Assembly (NCBI GenBank): GCA_965237485.1
Contig: CBDEFQ010000007.1
Span: forward strand, 1 to 64,000
Origin: JAAELZ01 sp965237485
GTDB lineage: Bacteria; Pseudomonadota; Gammaproteobacteria; Arenicellales; Poriferihabitantaceae
DNA length: 64,000 bases
Direction: 5' to 3'
Made by a program: the position numbers and the translations under genes
Notes under the pieces: model-generated
The model's database searches: none
What the model was told of the DNA's origin: nothing
What the model saw: the letters and a program-made list of their open reading frames with translations, nothing else
Shown here: in pieces, positions 54,603 through 63,171 of the stretch
Layout of the letters: every line of letters begins with the position of its first letter
Numbering within the stretch: the first letter of the stretch is position 1

Positions 54603-57029
54603 TTGCCTAATAAAACTAAACCAGAAAAACCTAATTACCGCATCGCGGACAGCAGCGGCGTACCCGTTCCGTCGCGCTCGCTTGTTGTTAAAGCCTTGAG
54701 TGATCATGGCACCCCGATGGCGTATGAGGTCCTTTTTGAGGCGTTTGCTATTAGCAAATACGAAACAGCAGGTTTTGAAAGTCGGCTTAAGCGAATGATA
54801 GAGAGCGGCATGTTGCTGCTAGACAGGCGTGAAAGGCTTTCACTACCGCAAAAAATGGACATGGTATTAGGCCGTGTTTTAGGCCACGCACAAGGTTTTG
54901 GCTTTGTGATCTCTGATGATGGCGGCGATGATTTATACTTGCACCCTAGGCAAATGCGCAAAGTACTGCACAACGACAAAGTGTTGGCAGTGGTAAGGCG
55001 GATTGATAGCCGAGGCCGTAAAGAAGGAGCGATTGTTGAGGCGATAGTAGACCCAAATAAAGAAATAATTGGCCGTTATTACCGCGACGCAGGCGCGCAT
55101 TTTGTGACGCCCGACGATCCACGGCATACTCAAGAAATTGTTATTCCTGCGAATGCTACTCTAAACGCAAAAAATGGCGAAGTGGTGGTGGTTAAAATCA
55201 CTCAGCACCCGATTGAACATCGCCATGTAGTCGGTAAAGTGGTTGAATTGGTGGGCAATGAGTTTGAGCCCGGCATGGAGACCGATATCGCGATTCGTAA
55301 GCATGAATTGCCGCACAAATTTAGCCATGCCATAGAGCAAGAATTAGAAAAAATGGGCGCCAGCCTTACCAGTGTAAAGGTGGATAAAGCGCGAACTGAC
55401 CTAAGGCATTTACCGCTGGTAACCATTGACGGCGCCGATGCGCGTGATTTTGACGATGCGGTGTTTGCCGAGAAAACAACAACGGGTTGGCGCTTAATAG
55501 TGGCAATCGCGGATGTGAGTCATTACATCAAACCCGGTATGGCACTGGACGCTGAGGCCTATGACAGGGGTAATTCAGTATATTTTCCTAATTGGGTTAT
55601 ACCGATGTTGCCCGAAGCCTTGTCGAACGGCATTTGTTCGCTAAAACCTGACGAAGATCGCAACTGCATGGTCTGTGATATTCGTTACTCACGCGAAGGT
55701 GAGGTGCAACAATATCAGTTCTATCCTGCGCTAATGTTTTCTCATGGCCGGCTGACGTATAACGAAATGTCGCAGATTGTAGTAGACCAAGATAGCGATG
55801 CTCGGCAAAAACGCGGCGCTTTATGTAAATCTCTAGACCAGCTGTATGCTTTTTATCAAACGTTGCAAAAGCAACGGCAAACCCGCGGCACCATCGATTT
55901 TGATTTTCCTGAACCTTTGTTTTTATTTAACGCTGAGCAAAAGATAGAAAAAGTGGTCGAGAGAGACCGCAATCCAGCGCACCGCATCATTGAAGAATGT
56001 ATGCTGGCAGCCAATGTTTGCGCCGCAAAGTTTATAGATAAAAACTGTAAGGGCGGTATATACCGCAACCACGAAGGCCCAGATGAAGAATCGCTTACTG
56101 ATTTACGGGCATTTTTAAGTGGCTTCGGGCTGCAATTGAACGGCGGTGATGAACCTGGCGCAGAGCATTATGCTCAGGTGCTAAAAGCGATTGAAGGGCA
56201 AGCGGAGTTAGCACCGCTTATCCAAGTCGTGCTATTGCGCAGTTTAAAACAAGCGGTTTATGGTTCAGACGGCGTTGGGCACTTCGCGCTTAACTTTGAG
56301 CAGTACACGCACTTTACCTCGCCCATTCGGCGCTACCCAGATTTGATTGTGCATCGTTTAATACGTGGTGTATTGAACCAAGCTGCTACGCAGCATTTAG
56401 GCCCAAAAGGTAAAAGTTTAAGCCAGATGGGCGAGCATTGTTCGCGCACTGAACGGCGCGCGGATGAGGCAACGCGCGACGTTTCTGATTGGCTCAAAGC
56501 AGAATTTATGCAAGCCTACATTGGTGACGAGTTCAGCGGTAAGATAAGCGGCGTTAAAGAGTTTGGTTTGTTTGTACAACTCGATAAAGTATTTGTGGAC
56601 GGCCTAGTTCACGTTACGCAATTAGGTAACGATTATTTTCACTTTGATCCAAATCGCTTCCAAATGACCGGTGAACGTACGGGTAAGCGCTTTAGGTTGG
56701 GCGATGGGCTCAATGTCAAGATAGTCAGTGCAGATCCGCAATCGGGTAAGATAGACTTTGCCTTGGCACTAGAAGAGGGCAGCACTTCAAAAAATATCCG
56801 AGATAGTCGCCGGCCTAAGAAGCATAAGGGCGGGGCTAAAGAACGCAACAATAAATCGAATGACGCTAAAAAAGGGAAAAGCCCTTGGTCTAAAGATAAA
56901 TCACAGGGCACTGATCAAAATAAACCCAAAAAGAAACCTAAGAAAAAATCGAAGGGTAAATCAAAGGCTAAACCAGGCTTGGCAACCCCTAAAAAGACGA
57001 AGAACAGTAGACTTGCAAGAAAGAAATAA
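54603..57029 (+). CDS. rnr: ribonuclease R
   Basis: 808 residues. TTG 54603 is the start: a ggagg stands 8 bases before it and the product begins at the expected place (MPNKTKPEKPNYRIADSSGV). RNase R is a processive 3'-5' exonuclease for structured RNA. Domain order: N-terminal HTH (about 20-90), two cold-shock domains (about 90-250), the RNB catalytic domain with TIDGADARDFDDAVF (Asp cluster binding metal), an S1 domain (about 640-725) and a Lys-rich tail of some 75 residues. Intact. rlmB overlaps its 3' end. Confidence 0.96.
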   Translation: MPNKTKPEKPNYRIADSSGVPVPSRSLVVKALSDHGTPMAYEVLFEAFAISKYETAGFESRLKRMIESGMLLLDRRERLSLPQKMDMVLGRVLGHAQGFGFVISDDGGDDLYLHPRQMRKVLHNDKVLAVVRRIDSRGRKEGAIVEAIVDPNKEIIGRYYRDAGAHFVTPDDPRHTQEIVIPANATLNAKNGEVVVVKITQHPIEHRHVVGKVVELVGNEFEPGMETDIAIRKHELPHKFSHAIEQELEKMGASLTSVKVDKARTDLRHLPLVTIDGADARDFDDAVFAEKTTTGWRLIVAIADVSHYIKPGMALDAEAYDRGNSVYFPNWVIPMLPEALSNGICSLKPDEDRNCMVCDIRYSREGEVQQYQFYPALMFSHGRLTYNEMSQIVVDQDSDARQKRGALCKSLDQLYAFYQTLQKQRQTRGTIDFDFPEPLFLFNAEQKIEKVVERDRNPAHRIIEECMLAANVCAAKFIDKNCKGGIYRNHEGPDEESLTDLRAFLSGFGLQLNGGDEPGAEHYAQVLKAIEGQAELAPLIQVVLLRSLKQAVYGSDGVGHFALNFEQYTHFTSPIRRYPDLIVHRLIRGVLNQAATQHLGPKGKSLSQMGEHCSRTERRADEATRDVSDWLKAEFMQAYIGDEFSGKISGVKEFGLFVQLDKVFVDGLVHVTQLGNDYFHFDPNRFQMTGERTGKRFRLGDGLNVKIVSADPQSGKIDFALALEEGSTSKNIRDSRRPKKHKGGAKERNNKSNDAKKGKSPWSKDKSQGTDQNKPKKKPKKKSKGKSKAKPGLATPKKTKNSRLARKK

Positions 57030-57798
57030 AAAGTCGGCGGGCAAGCGGTGTAGCTCAACAGGCTTAAAAAAATCTCATCTTGTTTTTGGGGTGCACTCGG
57101 CGCTGTCGAGAATTGAACGAGCGCCCACTACGATAGAGTGCGCACTTGTTGACGAAAGCAGCAAAAATAAGCGCCTAGAAGAAGTGCTTCAAAACTTAGC
57201 ATTAGCACAGATAAGGGTGCAATCTGGCGGCCGAAAACAATTAGATAAGCTAACAGGCAATGCCAATCATCAAGGCGTAGTGCTTACGGTCACACCGCAG
57301 AAAATGCCCCATGAAAATGATTTGCAACGGGCGTTAGAAAAACTGGAACACCCGTTTATATTGGTATTAGACCAAGTGACTGACCCACATAATCTTGGTG
57401 CCTGTATCCGCACCGCAGATGGCGCAGGGGTAGATTTAGTGATCTTACCTAAAGATGGTGCTTGTCCGATGACGGAGACAGTACATCGAGTAGCCAGCGG
57501 TGCAACTGATTTTATGCCTGTCTATTACGTTACCAATCTAGCTCGAACCTTAAGACAACTCAAAGACAAAGGTATTTGGCTTGTTGGCTTAGTCGATTCC
57601 AGCGAATCGGTTATAGGAGCTAACTATCCCGCTTCGATCGCTTTTGTGATGGGTGCAGAGGGCAGCGGCCTTAGGCGGTTAACCGCAGAGCAATGCGATG
57701 AATTAACCAGTATTCCAATGCATGGCAGCGTGTCGAGCTTGAACGTTTCTGTGGCAACGGGGGTGGTGTTGTTTTTATGTCTTCATGGGCAAACATAG
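57013..57798 (+). CDS. rlmB: 23S rRNA (guanosine-2'-O)-methyltransferase RlmB
   Basis: About 261 residues from TTG 57013, the only usable start before the conserved SHLVFGVHSALSRIE; it overlaps rnr by 17 bases in another frame. RlmB methylates G2251 of 23S rRNA. The N-terminal L30e-like substrate domain is followed by the SPOUT knot with LVLDQVTDPHNLGACIRTAD, FVMGAEGSGLRRL and SLNVSVATGVVLF. The rnr-rlmB order is conserved in gammaproteobacteria. The start codon is uncertain, the identity is not. Confidence 0.94.
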   Translation: MQERNKKSAGKRCSSTGLKKSHLVFGVHSALSRIERAPTTIECALVDESSKNKRLEEVLQNLALAQIRVQSGGRKQLDKLTGNANHQGVVLTVTPQKMPHENDLQRALEKLEHPFILVLDQVTDPHNLGACIRTADGAGVDLVILPKDGACPMTETVHRVASGATDFMPVYYVTNLARTLRQLKDKGIWLVGLVDSSESVIGANYPASIAFVMGAEGSGLRRLTAEQCDELTSIPMHGSVSSLNVSVATGVVLFLCLHGQT

Positions 57799-57849
57799 GG
57801 TCTACACTTAATATAATCCGCGGCCATCACTCGGTGTTCAGGTTTCAAT

Positions 57850-60015
57850 TTAATACTCTAGTAGTTCTTTGGTGAATTCGTGTTTTGCCTTCTTTCCAAG
57901 AATCACTTTCAAAATATTATTCATGGTTGTGGGGTCATTATCAAACCCCCCATGGCTAGTGCTTCTTGTGCAACGGCTGTTAACTCCGTTTGAGTAGTAA
58001 AATTTAGGCTCGATGCCGTTCGAAGCCGTGGCTTTGATTTCAGATTTAAATTTCTCCATTCCCAACAGAGGCGTTTCGTACAGGTGTTCGCCATCGGCTT
58101 TCCTCTCAAAAGCATTTGATACTAAATACAATAGCGACTTACGATAAAATAATTTGCTACCGACTTTGTCGTCGCGCTCTAGTTTATCTTTAAGGTTATA
58201 AACGAACATTTTATTTAAGTTGAGGCTTCTATTGCCCCTCAAGGTTTCTAAATAGGTGCTTTTGTATAATTCAACCGTACAAGCAGGTGTCAACAAATGA
58301 CAGGTTTCGGTCGTTGCCTTTTTATTTGCAAGAGCATTTAACAATTGACGACTCCCCTAGCTAAAGCAAGGGGATTCCTAATTCAACACAACGAACCTAT
58401 GTAGACTAGCTACACAGGATTTACAGTTGCTCCAAAGGCTAAAGACGACAAGCCCTGCCGCCTAATATTTATGGCTGCATTATTGTGCATATTACCTAGT
58501 TTGTCAAGACCAGAATACTCCTAGCTAACCGCTCCGCTTACCTCCCCGCACTAGAAGTACGGGGTTTCTCGCGGAGATTAAGATGAGCAAATAATATTCC
58601 GCCTTTGCTGGTCCAACTATATGGATTTTAACTTTATTGCTGTCCGTTTCGTTGACATGCAGATGGGACTTGAGGCCTGAAACAAAATCTTGCAGTGCGA
58701 TCGTGCCGGTGCCTTTACCATTGAATGCAGATTCGGCATCACGTTTCATTTCTTCCCAAATTAAAGTGCCCGGGCGGCGTACTATTTTCTCGGTATATTT
58801 ATCGACAAAATCGCCAATGCCACCTACATGTTCATTAGCGGTGTTGCTTTTGTTAATGAGTAAATCTTTAAGTTCTTCAGCAAGACCCGTGTCATACATA
58901 ATATGATAAGGATAGATTCCGTTCTTTAAAAATACACTTTTCATCGCAGCGACTCGGTTAGCGGATGCTTTTGGGGAATTCAGGCCGCCATAACCATAGA
59001 ATAAAATATGCCGGTATTTGTCCGTAGAGTTTTCACTCGCCATGTTTTCTTGGATAGAGTTAATGGTTTGTTGTACATCAAACCGCGTGCTCCAATAACG
59101 ATCTGTTTTGGCAAATTCACCGTCATCAATATGGACAAAATGGCCGGCAATTTCGTCCCGTCGTGGTGAGCGGTGCTTTGATTCAATAGTGCCATTGGAT
59201 GTGTTATTTTGACGAAGAACTGAGCTTTGAGCTGTAGAGCCAAATATTTGTGGGGTTGATAAAGCAGGGCGAAAAACCCAGCCGTCCATAACATTCTCTA
59301 TCCAGTCTTCGTATAACCATAAAGCGACGCCACCGTCTCCCCAGTTGTCGCCCTAAGAGTTTTGTACCCAAAACCCTTGATTGGTATAACCAACGACCGC
59401 GAATGCGTGACCGCCTATTTGTACAGAATTACTGGTGAACTCTATGATGCCTGAATGAGGATTTTTCCAGCCTTTGTGTACTTTGCTTGAGCAGGCAATC
59501 ACGCCTGTTTCATTGACTGCAGCGTGGTAGTCTGCTATTTCAGGTTTTAAACGATAGTAGGCACCTAAGGTGTTGGTTTGAGCATTTCGTGCTCTTTGTA
59601 ATGTAAGGTCGCCTCTATATTTTGGGTTATTGCTATAAGGCCAAGCCTCGTCATCGCATACACCCATGTGCCGCCAGCCGTCGATGGCTCCTCGTAAGCT
59701 AGAACCTGAGTATTGTTCGCCGTTCCATTCATCATGGCGTTTTGCCATCTCATATAGCATTCGCGCACTAACTTTCTTGTTTTGGTCTGTCTTTTCGTTG
59801 AGCAAGTTAATAGAAGCGGCTACCGCAAACCCCGTACAGGCACCTTCAGTACCTTGATCTAAAATGACTAGGTCTTTGGGATAAGAAAATTCAGGTAGGA
59901 TGGCGTTTAGCGTGGGCCGATAAATCCAGTCCCGTTGATCTGGGTAATCTTCGTTCGCTTCAATAACATAATCAATTGAGTTTATTGTTATTGTAGGGTT
60001 TGGTTTCGCACTCAT
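57850..60015 (-). pseudogene. papain-like (C1) cysteine protease fused to an alpha/beta-hydrolase-like domain, broken twice
   Basis: ATG 60015 starts MSAKPNPTITINSIDYVIEA. The C1 domain shows the oxyanion Gln and catalytic Cys in LDQGTEGACTGFAVA, the catalytic His in IGGHAFAVVGYTNQGFWV, and should continue NSWGDNWG, but TGG is TAG at 59353-59355. The frame stays open beyond the stop (DNWGDGGVALWLYEDW). It continues into a second domain with HILFYGYGGLNSP and KVKIHIVG, cut by a 240-bp insertion at 58339-58578, then LNALANKKATTETCHLLTPA to the stop at 57850. The second domain looks like an alpha/beta hydrolase. It overlaps the upstream trypsin-like gene by four bases. Confidence 0.8.
58339..58578 (-). 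mobile_element. internally deleted TnpB-type (IS200/IS605-related) element
   Basis: Read on the minus strand, a short frame reads LDKLGNMHNNAAINIRRQGL then SSLAFGATVNPV and a stop (58410-58412): the C-terminal NAAxNI tail of TnpB RNA-guided nucleases. It is bounded by hairpins ccccgtacttctagtgcggg (58544-58564) and cccctagctaaagcaagggg (58354-58373), of the kind found at IS605-type ends. The last part resembles the 3' end of TnpB-associated guide RNA. All of the nuclease except this tail is lost. The insertion splits the protease-hydrolase gene; without it the gene rejoins as YYLLILNALANK. Confidence 0.7.
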
Positions 60016-60761
60016 GGTATCGCGTTTCCTGCATTTTCTAAGATGGCGGTGATGTTAAAACCTTGATTTCGGTGATAACGACCTGGGTTGATCGGGTCTT
60101 CCACTCTTTGGTTGTGCAATGCGACGACGTTAAACCAATCATCCATTACAGGAGAACCAGATGTACCATAATCTGTATCGGTTAGATATTGAAGGATTTG
60201 ATCGTTTACTAGTTTGACCTGGTTATCACGAAACGCAATTTCTTGGTGTCGCCCTTGAGGGTGTTGTATGATATTAACTCGCTGGCCCTCCATCACGCGA
60301 GTGCCGTGGCGTAGGTCAAAATGGCCCCAAGTATCGCCTGCATTTTTGCCATCCTTGGGCTTTACCTTACAAATACTGTAGTCTAAATCTGGGTTGGTTT
60401 TAAACAAGCTGTCAGGGTCGCATTCCCAATCATCTCGTTCAAATGAATTCCCGTCTGAATTTTGGCGATAATTAAATTGTAGCGTAGCGTGACGCGCATC
60501 GGTGGAGTCTTCAAATACATGATTGTTGGTCATGACAATATCTGGAGATATTAAAAAACCTGTCGCGGATCCCGCTGCGAATTTAACCCGCATGACACTT
60601 CTCGCGGCGATTACCCCAGCTTCCAGCCACCATATTTCCTTAAAATTATGTTCTCCCAATGGGGCTTCGGTTAAACGGCGACCAGAGGTTGTCGCGATTT
60701 CATCTCCGCCCCATTCAAATCCTGCTTGACTACTGCCTAATTTAATCCAATTTGATCTCAT
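60012..60761 (-). CDS. trypsin-like serine protease
   Basis: 249 residues from ATG 60761, which has an agaagg ribosome-binding site; upstream in-frame codons overlap the TauE gene spacing and look non-native. The chymotrypsin-fold triad is visible: His in DIVMTNNHVFEDST, Asp in NPDLDYSICKVKPK and Ser in TDTDYGTSGSPVMDDW. No signal peptide is evident, so it may act in the cytoplasm or be exported otherwise. Its stop overlaps the C1 protease ATG (ATGA at 60012-60015), so the two proteases were made together. Intact. Confidence 0.84.
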   Translation of the reverse strand: MRSNWIKLGSSQAGFEWGGDEIATTSGRRLTEAPLGEHNFKEIWWLEAGVIAARSVMRVKFAAGSATGFLISPDIVMTNNHVFEDSTDARHATLQFNYRQNSDGNSFERDDWECDPDSLFKTNPDLDYSICKVKPKDGKNAGDTWGHFDLRHGTRVMEGQRVNIIQHPQGRHQEIAFRDNQVKLVNDQILQYLTDTDYGTSGSPVMDDWFNVVALHNQRVEDPINPGRYHRNQGFNITAILENAGNAIP

Positions 60762-61122
60762 TGTTACCTTCTTTCCTGTTTCAGTTTTTAGAAATGTTGA
60801 CGCAAGAAGCGAATAGCAATTCCTCGCTGCCGCTAGTTTAATTACCTCAAAAATAATCGAATGGTGTAGCCCGACATCACCAGCCAAAAAACGCCGGCAA
60901 ACATTTGTTCTCCGAGTTGAGTATTTATTTTTTTACCGACGGCAACTGCGAATGGGATGACCACCACGCAAGTAGCTATCACCATCCACATTTGGTGATT
61001 TAGTAGAGACGCTTTTGTATATATAGATGCCTTTACAACATCACCAAATAAAGAAACGATGGATGCCCCGCCGGCGAAATACATTCTGTCTAGATTGAGG
61101 CTTCTAATAGCCAGCCCTTTAA

Positions 61123-61285
61123 CCTAGATAAATCAGTTAAAACACGAAAGTCCATGCAAGCTCTTGATGCACCTAGCAAAATCAAAAAAAACCTTATCAC
61201 CAATAAGGTGACCGCGACTTTTTTGATTTCACTATGCACTTCAATTGCTTACATGTCTTTTCCGCGTTTAACTGATTTATCTAGG
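61123..61285. mobile_element. 163-bp MITE, copy 2, inside a TauE gene
   Basis: The same 163 bp as copy 1 at 14447-14609 with one visible substitution (cacctagcaa for cacctagtaa). The ends cctagataaatcagttaaa/tttaactgatttatctagg and a 5-bp target duplication tttaa at 61118-61122 and 61286-61290 are clear. Confidence 0.9.
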
Positions 61286-61709
61286 TTTAAGAGGCCCAGA
61301 GGTGCCTGAAAAACCTGACGTACAGCCTGAAAAATAGGCCATTAAATGTGAATTTATTTTACGAGCCCACTTAAGTTGACCAACTTCAAAAACTAAAGTG
61401 GAGAAAATCATTGCCATCACGGCCAAGTCAACCCAAATTTCATCGACAACCAACAATGCAGTGGCACCAGTTGCTGCACCAAACATCGTTATGAAAACGA
61501 TTGGCAAGGCCGCCTTGAGCGGTATAGTTGCGCGAAATGCGTACACCTTTCCTACATTATTAAGGCTTAAGAGTATGGCTGCGATAGCGATTCCAGATTT
61601 GGTGTCAAAAGCCAGTATCATTGCCGGCACTAATAATAGCGACCCGCCTAAGCCTACGCTGGCTGAGATAGTGAATGAAATAAAGGCGAATAACATACCA
61701 AGACAAATA

Positions 61710-63102
61710 GATTACGCAACATTGGGTATGGACTTTTTGTCTAGCAAGTTGACTCATTGTCGTTCCACACGATATATTGATGATTAGCATTAGCCCATTC
61801 GTCGTCAATTTCAATCAGAATGGCACTGACTAATCGTAACCAAGCCTCTCGGTTAGGAAAGACTCTGACCAAGCGGGTTCGCCGCTTAAGTTCTTGTTGA
61901 ACCGTCCGTTCAATGCGGTTGGAGGTTCGCATTTTCTTTTGGTGTCTATCTGGCAAGGCAAACACATTTAACCCTTCAGGCACATTGTTTTCTAGCCACT
62001 GCGCCCAGTGAGCATGCTTTTCCTGGTACTGGCTCACAAGGACTTTTAGATTAACCTGAGCAGCTGCCATATTGGGTGCATTCCAAACACTACGCAGCTC
62101 ACCACTAATGCGTTGCTTGATCTTGTGATTGGGGGCATGATGCATTGCATTCTGCGCCAGATGAAACTGGCAACGCTGCCAAGGTATACTTGGGAACACT
62201 GCCTTTCTAGCGGCTTTTAAGCCACTGTGATCATCACTGACAATAAACTCAATACCATGTATGCCCCGGTCAACCAAGCCTTTGAGGAACTCTCGCCAGT
62301 TAACCTCGGCTTCATTAAGCACCATTGCCGTTCCTAATACGCAACGCCGTCCACAAGGCAATACACCCAACCGCACTCAACACCGCCATATCAATCACTT
62401 GGTGGCCCTCACGCACCTTTTCATAACGCGCATCAAGGATTAGGTAAGAGACTTTACCCAACGGACGATCACGCCAGACTTTTAACGCCTCATCCATGCT
62501 CTGGTTAGCCCGTGAGACCGGTGTAGAGGAGATGCTTTCAATACCCATGCTCTGCATGACTTTTTCGACTCGGCGCGTGCTAACGCCCGTCACGTACATT
62601 TCAGCAACGGTCAGCATCATCGCACGTTGGCTGCGTAAGCCGCGTTCTAGCGATTGAGGGTAAAAAGGTTCATCAACGTGTTTAGCGGTCTTTGGGATAC
62701 GCAGATTGAGCGTACCGGCTTGCGTATCGATACGCTTATCTTGGTAGCCATGGGCAAACCCTGGCCGGTCTTGACTATGCTCATAGTGTGATGCGCCTGG
62801 AAACGGCTCTCTTTCAATCTTCATCGCCTCATTGAGCAGTGCGGTGAGCACGGGGCGCATGGCATCGGGGCCTTCTGAGATGTGTGTTCCACTACTACGT
62901 CAAATACGTTATTGTTTGATTGGGTCATTTGGGTGTCTCCAGTATGTTAATTGCTTAAAACAGGGAACGCACAAATGGCTCAACTTACAAGACACCAAGA
63001 TAGAAAATTTGAATAAATCAAAAATTCGAAAAAATCCCCCCTAGGGGGAAAGGCCATACTGCTCTATCTAATATAAAAGTCCATACCTGAAGTTACAGTA
63101 TC
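61710..63102 (-). mobile_element. IS256-family element, copy A3 (1393 bp)
   Basis: Complete, with ends as in A1 and a clean 8-bp target duplication gacaaata at 61702-61709 and 63103-63110. It interrupts codons 7-9 of the TauE gene. It is one base longer than A1 because of an extra A in the transposase. Confidence 0.94.
61741..62928 (-). pseudogene. IS256-family transposase of copy A3, frameshifted twice
   Basis: Best start ATG 62928 with ggagac upstream (MTQSNNNVFDVVVEH). The two-base excess shared with A1 and A2 breaks the frame; it reopens at ATG 62860 (MRPVLTALLNEAMKIEREPF). A further inserted A at about 62370 (acccaaccgc versus acccaccgc) separates the N-terminal part from the C-terminal half, which holds FIVSDDHSGLK, CQFHLAQNAM and RTSNRIERTVQQELKRRT. 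The element nevertheless has a fresh target duplication, so it was probably moved by a transposase supplied elsewhere, or broke afterwards. Confidence 0.86.
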
Positions 63103-63171
63103 GACAAATAACTGTCAGCATAATAAAAGTCCTTTTTCAGTGGTAAATTAGTCGCCGATACGTCAATACGT

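Larger units (their letters stand above)
60842..63121 (-). pseudogene. TauE/SafE-family permease, split by an IS256 copy and a MITE
   Basis: The original ATG is at 63119-63121, with aaagga upstream, giving MLTVICLGMLFAFISFTISA after IS256 copy A3 (61710-63102) is removed. The protein goes on through ASVGLGGSLLLVPAMILAFD to GTSGPLK, where the 163-bp MITE (61123-61285) is inserted, and resumes GLAIRSLNLDRMYFAGGASI to the stop at 60842. Reconstructed length is about 245 residues with eight spans. The family exports sulfonates, sulfite or similar anions. It is 80 bp before the trypsin-like gene and 50 bp after a large repeat-type protein gene, all on one strand. Confidence 0.88.
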
